Source: Unio delphinus (Eukaryota; Mollusca; Bivalvia; Unionida; Unionidae). Taken from it: a stretch of 64,000 nucleotides of DNA. The stretch is taken from positions 18,235,001 through 18,299,000 of the forward strand of contig JAQISU010000003.1 in assembly GCA_029339505.1 (NCBI GenBank). The letters are read 5' to 3'. A program made the position numbers and the translations under genes. The stretch's first letter is position 1. Each line of letters begins with the position of its first letter. The notes beneath the pieces are model-generated. The model was not told the origin of the DNA, did not search any database, and saw nothing but the letters and a program-made list of their open reading frames with translations. Positions 44,938 through 56,999 of this stretch are shown here, piece after piece.

Positions 44938-45140
44938 TAGCTGTGCTGATATTTACAGTGACATAATTCAGTGGTTAAAATACAGCCAGTTCTGCCTGCT
45001 GTATTTATTAGAGTACGTCAAAAGAACATGATCAATAGCTGGGCAGCAAGTTCAAAGAACTTTGACTAGCAGCTTGGGTGGGAAAATGTGCTGAAATTTA
45101 CAATGACTGAATTCAGAGACAGAAAGATCCTGAGATGTAC
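44938..45140. repeat. Dispersed repeat, copy 2 (partner 35705-35900)
   Basis: See the partner entry; the shared blocks keep the same order and spacing. Confidence 0.6.
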
Positions 45141-45232
45141 ATGTAGTTATACACTTTAGCTTTCATTATTTAATCTACGGACATGTACTTTTTTCATCAT
45201 TCATTATGTACACCCGTTACGTAATTTTTGTT

Positions 45233-45470
45233 ATTTTCTTTTCATTGAATTCAGTCACATAATGATCTGTGACAAAATTATCGAATATTTTACATCCGTG
45301 TGTGGATATTTTCGATGGAAATATTTGTATTATGGATTCAATGTATGTTACAAGATTCGCTGGTGAGTACACGGTGTTGATACTCTTTTCATGCAATAGA
45401 TTATACATGTATATATAAATTAGACATGTGTATGTACCAATGCATGGTTCTCTGAATAAAGTACCGTAAT
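45233..45470. repeat. Dispersed repeat, copy 2 (partner 3917-4106)
   Basis: Shares CTGTGACAAAATTAT, GGATTCAATGTAT and the GGTTCTCT-AATAAA end with the left copy. Confidence 0.55.
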
Positions 45471-45879
45471 TGTATTTGACAAAGTTTCTCAAATAAATTA
45501 CCGTAGGTTTAAACTTTCAAACTGGAAAGAATGATCATAGCTCTTGTTGCAATGGATATTGCCGGTAATATGGAATATCATATGACGATACCATCAATAT
45601 TCATGCAACCGGAAGTTACTACCGGTAGTATAAAATACAAAGCCAAGTTATTGACCTGGCCTCATCTTATACTCCGAATCGACTTATATATGGACGAAGG
45701 ATGGAAAATTTACAAAATTGGTCGATTCGACTTGTACTCCGACTTGTACTCCGCATCGACCAATAGGCCGGAAAATACGGTACACGTATTTTTAAGATAC
45801 TGGAGTATACTTTTTGTCTTTATTTTTAATAAATGTTAAACAAGTATTAGTTGTTTGGTTTTTCTTAATAATGTTAACT

Positions 45880-46037
45880 TATTCAGTTACAATTGGCGAT
45901 CAATACACCTGCGAGCTATTGTTCTCGCGATCAATTGACCGGTGAGCAGTATGCTCCGCGAGCAATTGTTATAGTGAACAATTAACCACGAGCAATTGAC
46001 CGGCGAGCAATTGTTGACGAGCAATTGACCGGATACC
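45880..46037 (-). repeat. MULE right terminal inverted repeat region
   Basis: Reverse complement of the left end: GAGCAATTGACCGG-type motifs iterated to the 9-bp duplication at 46038. Confidence 0.8.
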
Positions 46038-46046
46038 CAGTCTTTC

Positions 46047-46892
46047 TGCTGTCAGCAGTTCAGTAGAGGTTGGAGGGTAATACAAGACTTAGTGTTGTTA
46101 TATTCATCTTTGCACTCAGTACAGACTTGCTGGTACTTCTGTTTAAAAATCCCTGAATATTCGCAGAGAGAAACCTTGTCAGAAATACATTTAAGCCATA
46201 ATGTTAGCATTGTCACAACTAAAATGTGAGTTTTCAGTTAATAAAGTATGTTACATATAGGTGGTGCTTCTATTTTGACAGACATCATACACTTCAGTAT
46301 ATGTTGTTTGGAGTATGTACAAAGAATTAAATGCTCACCCATGCGCCAGTATTTTTCAAACTAAATACCATCAGCCAGGAGTTTTTAAATTTATTTTTTA
46401 GCTTGATTCACTGATAGCTTACTACTTCCTGGATCACATTACAAAAGTGAATCAGACTTAAACACCTTTTTGACAGCTGTAATAATCATCCCTTGCATTT
46501 TATATATGGAGTAAAATCGAACATCAGAGAAACATTGCTGCTGATAAAAATCTTGCCAGTAATCTGTAACACAGATGGTTGAAACATTCTCATTATAGGC
46601 AATGATGTTAAAACTTGTGTTCTTGAACATGCATCTAGCATCTCTTTGATTTACATATAACTTAAAATGAATTAGACTGTTTCACTGCGTGAACTTTACC
46701 TATGCAAAATTAGTACAATAGGTGTCCCCCACAGCAGTCTTCAAAGTAATAAGTAATATGTGAAATGGTAGTTATTTATACTAGACTTCTTTACCTTTTA
46801 ATTGCCTCTATTAAAATTTGCTGGATAAACTGCCTCAAAGACAGTTTTACGTGAGCTCTAAGCAGGACTGTTTACTTTACTGTAAATGTTAC

Positions 46893-46962
<70 letters not shown>

Positions 46963-47676
46963 AAACAGTGCTGTTATTTCTTAGAGACATTTTTCATTGA
47001 AGATTACTATAAATCATGGTTATGAAATGTGGTTAGGGATTACAAATATCATGACACATCATGTTATGGCAGGCAGGATACTATTTTTGCAAGATGAAGT
47101 TTCTGATCTATTTTAATTTTCATGCTTCAGTGACCTTTGTGTTTACAGTTTAATTTTATTGTTTATGTTAAACTCATTAAACTTGATAAGCAAATGCATA
47201 TCTGTTGGCATTATACCCTTGCATCGATAACCAAAGGTCACTGTAACCTTGGTTTTGTGGGTAGAAACAAATGTGAAGTATTTTTATGTATTGACCACAT
47301 ATATTTTTCGATTTTATTTGCATCGTAGTCTACACTGAAGACCTTTTTTGACCAGTGTAGTTGGATGTAGGAATAGTTTAGTTTCATGTGATGACTCAGC
47401 TGTAGTGGCAGATCAAGGTAATTAATGATACTATGCTTCTAACTGTGATCATATTGGTAGTTGCTCCAAGGCTGCTTCAAGTCTGTGACCTTCACCTCCT
47501 TTTGGATGAAACAGTCTGTGCAGTCAACTATAGTTAATTAGATCTTGCTTATTAATATATTCAGCCATTTACTGCTTTCCACATTGAAAACATTGTGCTC
47601 ATTTTATCCATATGTATATTAGTACTTTTAGTTAGCTGTCTATGTGGAGATGATTTTTGTGGTGCTTTTTTTTCAG
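46047..47676. other. Host intron with a long (TA)n tract
   Basis: No coding block. An (AT)n microsatellite fills 46895-46961. It ends with the acceptor TTTTTTTTCAG. Confidence 0.5.
46895..46961. repeat. (AT)n microsatellite, about 33 units
   Basis: Uninterrupted AT run; it explains the poly-Ile/Tyr open frame across it. Confidence 0.95.
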
Positions 47677-47929
47677 ATTTAACAAGTTGTATGCTGAAAC
47701 TGGCATCATGTTGATATACCCCATGCTGTGGGACACCAACACGCAAAGCAAAATCTTATGCAATTCCCTTCCACCTATAGAGCAGAAAACCCTGAGGAAC
47801 ATGTTATGTAACCGTGGCAGGACCAAATATGACATATTCAAACTTCCAGAAGTAGTGTCAGGAGTTGCCATGCCTATCAGAAGGTCATTAACTAGACCCC
47901 ATACAGGAACTTTCACCAAACAAGTCAGT
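47677..47929 (+). CDS. Host gene exon D (253 bp)
   Basis: Acceptor TTTTTTTTCAG and consensus donor AGT|GTAAGT. It enters with one base of a split codon and ends in phase 0, matching the exon at 59928. The peptide (LYAETGIMLIYPMLWDTNTQ, later RSLTRPHTGTFTKQVS) has mixed composition, no obvious domain, and Cys/Arg-rich LCNRGRTKYD in the middle. The frame is open for 95 codons with strong splice sites, so this is the best supported exon. An undetected exon must lie between it and exon C. Confidence 0.75.
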
Positions 47930-49689
47930 GTAAGTAAAGATGAACTGTTCCCAGAAATTTAGCCTTGTGGTGAGAGTTTGCTGAGAATTATTAACATTTT
48001 TCTGGACATATGACTGCATTGACTATAAGGAATGGCATGACATTGTTGTCAGTAATGCTGCATGTCCTCTTAACATTAAAGTATAATATATGTGCCACAA
48101 ATTTTGTAAGAAGTTTAATGAGTGGACAGAAGTAATGAGGCAATTTTTGTGACTGTCAGCACTGGAACTATCATCACAGATAAAACATAGACAATCAGGA
48201 TTTGGTGGTTTTACAAGAGTTATCATAAATAACAGGCAAAACAACAAAAATGATGCTTTTATCACCATGTCCAAATTGAAGATTGAAAATCATAAGTTAA
48301 TGCCATACTCAGAATAATCTGTTGACCCCTATATTAATGATACTGTCCATCCATCCATGCATCATTCATAAGTAATTTGGTTTTCAAATCATAACTTTGC
48401 TAGGAATCAAGAAAATTTGACTAGATTTGGTATGAACCTTTATGTTGGGGTTCCCACATTACTGAACAGTGGGGCACGTGGGTCAGAGGAAAGAATAGGT
48501 TTGTATTAAGCTAGTAAGAAAGCCTTTACATTTGCAAATATTTTTTGGAGTTTGGTAAACTTGAAGATTTTCAGCTGCCACTTGGTTGCAGACAAAATCT
48601 ATAATTGAGTTACTGCTTAACTTGTTAGTTAAATGTATTGAATTTACCGGAATATTCACAGGTTGAGAACTCTTTAAGCCAGTTGAGGTACAATTGCTGT
48701 ATGTATTTTTTGCTTCCCCTGATGATATTTGTATAGATTCCACTTTAAAGTGTCATACTTTTTACAGGACTTTATCATTTTTTTAATTTCCTATTTTTTC
48801 CTTCTTGTTGGTAATGCTCGCTAGTTAAAGATAAACCCTGTGTATCTTAGGTATTGTCAAAAAAAACTTTGAATTCCCTTTATTTTGGCAAATGATTGAT
48901 GAGTGTTATTTAAGTTTGCCTTACTTCAGATGTGAGCCTTTCTAAAGAATATGTACAAAAAAGGTAAAGGGTTAAAATTTATGTTGAACTTTAAATATTA
49001 TACACTGCTCTTAAATTTACAGGAAGGCCTATTGGCGTAAGCTTTTTAGCTAACTGATATTCTATTTATAACTCACTGCACTCTGAGGTTTTGGCACATG
49101 TATATCTACAACCCACATCATAATAAACACTATGAGGTAAAGGATTATTGCTAAACTACTGAGATGAAACTTCAATCAAACATTTGTCCTAAGGTATTAA
49201 ACAAAAATGGCCATCTGAAAACTCATATCACTACGCCATCAAAATAGAGTCACATCACTAACAGATGTAATTGGCAAAGTTCAAGCACAATGAAAATGAT
49301 CCAAATCTATTATCAATAGCTGTGGTTGCCATGATCTAGGTTTTATAAATAATTTTAAATGGAAATTTTGCTGAAAGATATTTGACAAAGTCTTGCTCTT
49401 TATATTGAAAATGGTGCCGATCTAGCATTTAACCTGGCCATCATACTAGACATCTTAAAGCTCCTGCTATTCCTAGTCTTCCTGTCTGGATGATTATATC
49501 GACTTATGATGTGTAGTTGTGGTAATGCAAAACAGTATTCTATTTCATACAATAGGCCATGGAGTCAATTTTTGACATATCCATACTTTTATATCCATGT
49601 TTCTTCTTTGTTCTTTACAGTAATCACGAATGATTTCAAGTTCCTTGCTCAAGAGAATGATTGAAGTGCACAAACACATCTGTGCTACC
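47930..49689. other. Host intron, nothing recognised
   Basis: AT-rich, with only short open frames on both strands. Confidence 0.45.
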
Positions 49690-51650
49690 CAGATTTGACT
49701 AAGGTTTGGCCAACAGTGTGTATGGCTAGCAGTCCATTTTCTCTGTCAGATGTATTGATTCCATTGTATATGACCTATACTGTAGCTGGAGTTCATATGG
49801 GTATGAATGATAAGGCTTATGACCATGAAACTCCCACTGTCCAATGGAAGAAAGCATGTCACAATCATCATTGCCTATGCTCCAACCATGGCTAATCCAG
49901 ATGAAACTAAGACAAACTTTATGAAGAACTCCACTTTATCATAACTTCTGTTGGTCTTCTATTGCTTTAGACCTGCGCAGAACATGAAATGGTCATCACC
50001 AACACAGTCTTTCACCTATGACATGGATGCATCCCTGATCTAAGCACTGGCATCTTGTTAACTACATGATAGAAGGAGGGACAGGCAGGATAGAATGTAC
50101 AGCTGACAAAGACCATGTGTGGTGCAGAATGTTGGACTGATCACCATCTTGTAGTCTCCAAGCTAAACATCTGTAACCAACCTAAAATGCACCTGCAAGG
50201 CAAGAAGATTCCAAAATGGCTGAACATTGCCAAGCTGAAGAACTCTAACTCTCTGCAGTCCACCTCTCTGGACATCCAGAATGTGGAGGCAGCCTGGAAG
50301 ACCCTTAGAAAGCTGGTCTACTCCACTGTGACAGAGATCTTTGGGCCTTCGCTCAGAAAGCACAAGAACTGGTTTGATGAGAATGGCGCAAAACATCAGG
50401 CAGCTGTTGGATGAAAAACTTCACCTCCACAAAGCATTCCTAATTGATCCAAAGTCCACTTCAAAGAAAGATGCCTTCAATAACATCCACATTACTGTTC
50501 AACAGAAACTCTGGCAGGTGCAGGACTCCTGGCTGAGTAAGAAAGCTGATAAGATCCAAAGCCACACTGTTAAGAATGATATGAAAAAGTTTTTTGATGC
50601 GCTGAATGAAGTCTATGACCCCTCATCATCAGGTGGGCTGTGCACTTCAACTGTGTCCTGAACTGCCCAACATCCATCAATGATTGGTCAGCTGACCCAA
50701 GTGCCATTCAATCACTGGATTACCCACCAACCATGTTAGAGATCCAGAAATCAATAAAGCAATACATCTGCTCTCTAATGGCAAGGCTTCTAGCTCAGAA
50801 CCAATATCAGCAGAGATATTCAAGAAGGCAGTGCAGCTCTGACTGAAAAGCTCAATCAGATGTTTCATCTTGTGGCAAAAAGAGAAGATCCCACACGAAT
50901 TCAAAGACACTACTTTTATACACCTTTATAAGCTTAAATGAAATCTTCTGTCTTGTAACAATTACTGAATCATCTCTTTGCTCTCCACCACAGTCAAGAT
51001 ACATACCAGGATTTTATTCTTCTCAACTGCCTCACATCACACCATGACCATGGACTCCTACCAGATAACTTGTATGGATTCCAAAAGGAGCGTGTAACCA
51101 TTGACATGGTGTTCACTGCTAGACAGTTACAAAAGAAAATCCAAGAGCAAAATACTGACCTTTTTGCAATTTATCTTGACCTGACCAAGGCATTCAACAC
51201 TGTTAGCTGAGAAACCTGTGGAAGATCAAGGCCAAGTATGGATGCCAATGGAAATGTATCACCATGGTGCAGCAATTTAAAGCTATGGAAGCTAGAATCT
51301 GGAACAATGGTGAGACATCAAATCCCTTTCCAGTCTCAAATGGTGTGAAGCAGGGCGGTGTACTAGCGCCAACACTTTTCAGTCTCGTGTTCTCAGCTAA
51401 TCTTACTGATGCCTTCAGACATGGTGACATGGGAATCAGCATAAGATACCAAATTGATGGCAAACTGTTCAGGAGGCTCCAAGTAAAAACTAACATCACA
51501 ACAGACATCATCAGAGACTTTCTATTTGCTGATGACTGTGTCCACAAAACTGGCTTTGAAGCTGACTTGCAATGTGTCAGATTCCAGATTCATTTAGAAC
51601 TAGATGACATAATTCTTCAGTGACTATGGACCCCATTTGAATTATCCCTC
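49690..51650 (+). mobile_element. Decayed non-LTR retrotransposon (endonuclease and RT remnants)
   Basis: Endonuclease remnants: IIAYAPTMANPDETK near 49883 and WTDHHLVVSKLN near 50135 (the SDH-like motif as TDH). A linker follows (GKKIPKWLNIAKLK). RT remnants are LYGFQKERVTIDMVFTARQ near 51075, YLDLTKAFNTVS near 51175, GVKQGGVLAPTLFS near 51348, and FLFADDCVHKTG near 51525. Frames change several times. The clade is uncertain; this endonuclease-RT type is widespread in animal genomes. Confidence 0.72.
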
Positions 51651-51682
51651 TATATAAACAACCTAGAAATGAAGACCTTATA

Positions 51683-52679
51683 CAGAGCTGCCAACCCTCA
51701 CGATTTTGGCATGAATTTCACGACTTTTTCAGTGATTCACGAATTCATGCCACATGCAAAAAATTCACTAATTTTCCATTTTTTAAAATATTTAATAAAA
51801 TAGCCTATATCCCATTAAACACTAGTCATGATATTGGCAGTTCGGTCTGGTACAGCTGGTCGCAGTATTAGTCAACTATAGCTGATAGGTACTGTTGGCC
51901 TGGGAGCAAGCATTTTAATATATTTTAGTCTATAAATATAAGAATAGTTTTACAAATGCTTTTAAGAGAAACTGGGGCTTAAATGGAATTTCGTTCAGTG
52001 CATGCATTGGCAATGCCGATTTGAATTACCATTCAGCAACTTATCTTCATAATGTCTTCACCTCCGAGGAAAATTATAGTCCGAGTTTCCTCTGACCCTT
52101 GTTCCCCATTTTAACTTTGGAAATTTATCAATTGTCCATGTCATGTGACTATATGACCTCATTGACATGTAGGTTGTGAGATTTGTAGTCATGTGACTCG
52201 GAAAAATAATAGCCAGATCCAGGTCAAATTTCAACATCAACATATTTTCATCTCTCCTGTCAGTGGATTCAAGACAAGACAAATGCTATGCTCATCATTT
52301 TTGAGCAAATAAATCATATTCCTATCGATTTCAAGCAGGTATATCTCGATGAACAATCGTTCAAGTTGGCTGGGCCAGTTAGTAAGAGGTTACCCCATGT
52401 TCTTTTTGATTGGAAATGGATTCTGACCCTATACCTTCCAAAAAATGTCCAAATATAAAAAATGGTGTGGCAAGGATCAGAGGAAACTCTGAATAGTAAA
52501 AAGAAATATATTGCACAAAAAGTGAAATTTAGTTTGGAATATGCCAAACATTTGTCGTGCATTCATTTGTTCTGACAAATATTCACGGACTCTATGATCA
52601 CTTCACGAATTCATGTCAAAATTCATGAATTTCTATCACCATTTTCACGAATTGCAAGTCTGGAGGGTTGGCAGCTCTG
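51683..52679. mobile_element. Non-autonomous hAT-like element (997 bp)
   Basis: Ends CAGAGCTGCCAACCCTC at left and its reverse complement at right, followed on both sides by TTCACGAATTCATG-type subterminal motifs. CAG-G termini fit hAT elements, but no 8-bp duplication is visible. No transposase frame. Confidence 0.55.
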
Positions 52680-52739
52680 CATGTACCTAGCAATGCAAGT
52701 ATGCATTGACAGAGTTAAGGGGTTGATGTGTTATGGTCT

Positions 52740-53455
52740 CCTCCATCAACATGTCTGTTTAAACTTATAATTGATTTCAAGGAGGCACACATGCCCGTTC
52801 CCATTGTTTTTAAAGTCTGGACTCTCTTGAGCTGGAAACCCCTATGAGAACATAACACTTAGAGTTGGACATATTCTGAGCAAGAAGAACTTTTTGGTGG
52901 ACAGTTTTTCCAGAACTGGCAGAGCCATCATCGCAGAATGGACTCCTCACTGATACATTACAGAGTCCCTTTTTTCTCTCACTGTGATGAAGGTCCCTAG
53001 CGGATCTATTTATAACCAGGTTCTCCTGTTCTCAATCAATGCGTTCAGTCTCCAATAGGATTAGCTGTTTGCTTGCACCTTTCCACCCTTCCTACTGCTT
53101 CCTCAAGTTCTGCAAAATGTCTGAACTTTTACTGCTCAGACCATTCTGATAGCCCCTCTGTGGCTTCAGTGTTTATGGTTCAGTGATCTTCTAGACCTGT
53201 TGATCAACTTGATCCAGGTCTCTTTGTCACAAGAAAGATCTTCTGTTGCAACACTGGCGAATCCTTCTTGACAACAAACCACAAATTCTCCACCTTCATG
53301 TTTGGCTCATCTCAAGCAATCTCTCAGCCAGAACAATTTTTCAAGCTGAGATGCCAGCCAGGAGAGCTTCTACATCCAAGTTCTATAATGCAAGGTAAAG
53401 AATCTAATGTGATTGGTGCAGAAGGAAATGTGTTGATCCTAGCTGCCTCTCTATA
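52740..53455 (+). other. Possible DIRS/gypsy-like retroelement remnant
   Basis: Short frames on the + strand resemble the region between RT and integrase/recombinase of DIRS-type elements: IDFKEAHT near 52770, then DQLDPGLFVTRKI near 53205 and a Trp/His-rich stretch near 53250. Heavily decayed; no catalytic motif can be confirmed. Confidence 0.3.
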
Positions 53456-53589
53456 ACTCAAGTTGCTGATTTCCATTTGTTTCTTTTGTATGTTTGTTTG
53501 TTTGATAAGGATTTGTAATGTAGCTTTAACAATTTTTCAGTCATATTGTTACAGTGTCTGCAGTGAGGTAGATTATAGTGATTATCACT

Positions 53590-53802
53590 GGGTCATCATG
53601 CTACAGACATGTAGCATGATGTCCCAACCAGTCACATTATCCTGACATCAGGCCGACCAGTCCTAACACTAACCTCTTAATGTTCAGCAACAAGCGAGGC
53701 AGCTGTTAGTACCATTTTTGGTATAACTTGGCCAGGGATCGAACCCATGACCTCCTGCTCCTGTGGCAGATGCTCGAACCACTAGGCCACCGGAGTGGTC
53801 CC
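53590..53802 (-). mobile_element. tRNA-derived SINE (-)
   Basis: Read on the - strand from about 53802: GTGGCCTAGTGGTTCGAGC (box A-like), then ATGGGTTCGATCCCTGGCC (box B), followed by a body with CAGCTGCCTCGCTTG and TTAAGAGGTTAGTGTTAGGA and an inverted CATGCTAC motif. The same body lies at 36990-37200 in the opposite orientation. Confidence 0.72.
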
Positions 53803-54550
53803 ATTTGTTTCTCCTTGAGAACAGAGCTGCCATTTCATATTCTCTTAAGGCACATTAATTGGTTCAGATTTGCACCTTACTGATCATATTAAATATTTTG
53901 AGCTCCAGAGACCTGTTTCATACTCTCTTATGTCATGATGGAATCTTTCTTGTGTTTTAGACCCTTTAACAAAAGCCTCCTATGAACCTTTGAGCGAGGC
54001 TTTGTTTCAGGCTCCCTTAATAAAGACTGATTCTATTTGCCCTCAACTCAGCATAACAATGAGATTATTACCTTTTTTATTGACACTTGCTGTCTGAGGT
54101 TTAATGGGAATTATGATTATGTTTCACTTCTTTGACATCCAGGATTTTTAGCCCAAAATCAGTTACCTTGCATTTTTTGCTACCAATAGAAATTCACAGT
54201 AACAGTGGAATCTGTGCTGCAGATTATACATTTAGACTTTTATTTCTCACGCGTGTGAGAGAGAAATCTAGCTGTTTTGCTAACCTTACTTTTCTTATTT
54301 CAGTCTAGTCATCTCAGACCAGTTGTTTCGGTCTAAGTGTCCATGCACTCAGAGCTACTTTAAAAAAAGAAACTGTTGTTGTCTTCTGCTGTGCCTGACA
54401 TAGTTGTTCTAAAATCAAACAATAACTACAACAACAACAAATTTTAAAAAAACATAGTAACCATCTTTGAGAAGACACAATACAAAAACATTTCAAGAGA
54501 GACACAGATACATGCATATAATGTTGAACTTTTTGATATTTTGCTAGTTT
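53803..54550. other. Nothing recognised
   Basis: Non-coding; short open frames only. Confidence 0.4.
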
Positions 54551-54756
54551 GTTCCACACAGCATGGTCAGTTTTATCCTATATGCAGGCCTAGTTCAGTA
54601 CATGTTCAGGTAAGCATCATTACATGTAGCTAAAGCTACCTAAATAGTTCAAAATACTTTATGTTAAACAAACTATATAGTTAGCTACATTAAATGGTGC
54701 TGACCAGAAAATTGACTGTGCTACAGATTGAATAAAATTCTCTGTGCTGTGTGAAA
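54551..54756. mobile_element. MITE-like palindromic element, copy 2
   Basis: GTTCCACACAGCATGGTCAG at left and CTGTGCTGTGTGAAAT at right, with inner TTTTATCC / GAATAAAATTC, as in 26048-26255. Confidence 0.5.
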
Positions 54757-55549
54757 TGAACTATGACAGAAAACACTGATGCACATAGACTATAGACCTA
54801 TACACTTCATAACCTCCCAGCTCTTTTGACAAGTACACAAAGCTTAGTAAAAGCCAGAAATGTGTTGTCAAACAAATGCTTTATTCTAGGTTTTTTTAAA
54901 CATTTCATTGTTGTCCAGTTGTATTTAAAAACTACCCAAAATATTTGATGACAAATAATGCACTTGCTTAGATCAACTGGGCTGGAGTGTATTCCATTTG
55001 CAGATATAATTTGTGTCCTGTTGACTAAGTAGGACTTGAACCACAGTAAGGCTCTATTGTGAATGCCAGATACATGCTGGAGATGATGAAGTAATAATAT
55101 ATCATGGTCTGTTGTGTCAAATGCTGCAGACAAATCAAGGAGAGTGAGGACTGTAATCTTACCGCTATCCAAAGCAGAGAGAATATCATTAATAATTTCA
55201 TCACTATAGACCATTTTCTGCTCATGGGGAAGTAAGGCTGTAAACCCTATGGACCGCTTTACAGGTCTGGGGCAGTGTGCTTGTTAAAGTCATAGTACCA
55301 GACTACATAAATTTCATGATATCTCTAAGAACATCCTTCTTGTAATCTAGATATTATACTTGTATTATCTTGTGAGTTTAGCTTGAATTCAACTAGAAAT
55401 CTCTAGGCAAGCAGGCACATTTTATGCATGTTTTCCAACTGTTGACTTTCTATTTAAAATGGCAGAGTTTGAAGCAAGATAAGAATGAAGTATCAGATTA
55501 TGAATTATCAAAATATTTAGCTGTTTTGACCTAACACAGTTGATTGAAA

Positions 55550-55645
55550 ATGAGAGAAAACATGGAGATGCATTTGAATGTGCTTGTGGGTGACAGTGAT
55601 GATGATGAAGAGGACTTTGAAGGTTTGGAACTAAACGAAGTGTGA
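55550..55645 (+). other. 31-codon acidic ORF (GDSDDDEEDFEG)
   Basis: An ATG at 55550 opens a short frame ending at TGA 55643-55645, with the acidic run GDSDDDEEDFEG. It is followed by a direct duplication of TTATTTTCTCGACAAACC and an AATAAA near 55830. It may be a small inserted repeat carrying a fragment of a transposon-linked acidic domain. Coding status is doubtful. Confidence 0.2.
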
Positions 55646-56999
55646 ACTCCATTTGTTATTTTCTCGACAAACCGTGTTATTTTCTCGACAAACCAAAGGG
55701 ATTTATTTCAATTTTCTGGAAGTGTTTGACCAACTGAAGTGTTATATGGTTACAGAAAAGCTTTTGAAAACTTTGAAATCTTTGATTTAGATGAAGTGTT
55801 TGAAAATATTATTCATGTAATGTGTTAAATAAATGCTTGTGCATTTTACCTGCTGTGTTACCTGTTTGCACCTGTATTTTAACAGTTATAATAGATATGC
55901 ACATTTTATTGAATTAGCCATACAAGTTGACTTTTAACCTTTATTTTGATTCCAAATCCAGCCAGATATCTTTAAAATTGCCAAAGTAATGTTCTTTCAA
56001 AGTCCACAGGTCATTCTGCTTTACAAGTCCAAAGTTACTTAGTGTTTAGGGCTCTATGCCTGCAAAGTTAATTAGTGATGAAAGGCAATATGCAGACTAT
56101 ACATTGCTAAAAAGACTTTGAATCAAATGAGATACAACTTTTTCTAAGATTTTTTATTTGAACGGGAGATTAGAAAGTGGGTGGTACTTCTTTAAATCAT
56201 TATGGTCAAGTATTGTGTTAGTTTCTTCAACAGAGGTTTTGCAATGGCAGTTTTGAAAAATGATGGGAATTCCCCAGATGACAGAGAGGTATTAATAACA
56301 TCAGTTAGTGAAGGCAGTATTGGGTCTAAGCACTCAAGCAGCAGTGATGTTGGGTATGCATGAAGTTCACATGACTTTGGTGCACTCTTCATCATGATTG
56401 TATGTACTAAATCTACAGGGACAGGTTAAAATGCTCCTAATGGTTGTCACTGAAATTGATTGAAATTGTGTTGTCAAGCGTATCTCTAATGGTTTATACT
56501 TTGTCACAGAAGAAATTTGCAAATAGGTCCAGAAGGTCTGCTGGAGAGAAGGTAGTTGGAAGGTAGTTTGTTCCTTGACATTTGATTGTTATCTCGAAGA
56601 CCTCTTTGCAGCTGGAACTCTTTGTGATTTTAGTACTGTAGTGGGATGATTTTTCTAAATGGACTATGTGATGTTCTTCTTAGTGGCTTCATAGATTTTT
56701 TATGAATAGTGAGTCTGTTGGAAAGCCAAAGCCTCTCTGCTTTATGGCAGTCTCTTGTAGCAGTGTGAAGCTGGTCTCTAACACTGCTATATCATGGAGA
56801 ACTCTTTTTAATTGATACTCTGCATTTAGTGGCTGGGGCATGTTTTTCAAGCAATGAACACAGGCAGTTATTGAGTTGTTCTGCTGTAGGAGGTAAGAAA
56901 GTTGTTAGGTTTGCTTGGATATCGAATGAATGAATAGTTGGATTTAAAGTGAAACCGGCCACTAGGGTCATATGTTCACTATTTTGCACTGCCATTTAT

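Larger units (their letters stand above)
44290..45780. mobile_element. pogo-like element nested in the MULE
   Basis: Ends CCGTATTTTCCGGC at both sides in inverted orientation, with TA on the right flank and a mutated flank (TG after TATA) on the left. Subterminal TCGACTTATATATG-like motifs face each other. It has nearly the same length as the element at 39197-40669 but a different interior, made of two dispersed repeats (44938-45140 and 45233-45470). No transposase is left. Confidence 0.65.
41336..46037. mobile_element. Mutator-like element (MULE) with FLYWCH finger, 4.7 kb
   Basis: Bounded by a 9-bp duplication and inverted ends of about 150 bp built from iterated CAATTGCTCG motifs. It encodes a MULE transposase (41864-43103, frameshifted). 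A pogo-like element (44290-45780) is nested in the right half. Complete but inactive. Confidence 0.85.

Noticed and set aside
46818..47000. 60-codon frame with poly Tyr-Ile
   Set aside because: It is a translation of the (AT)n microsatellite.
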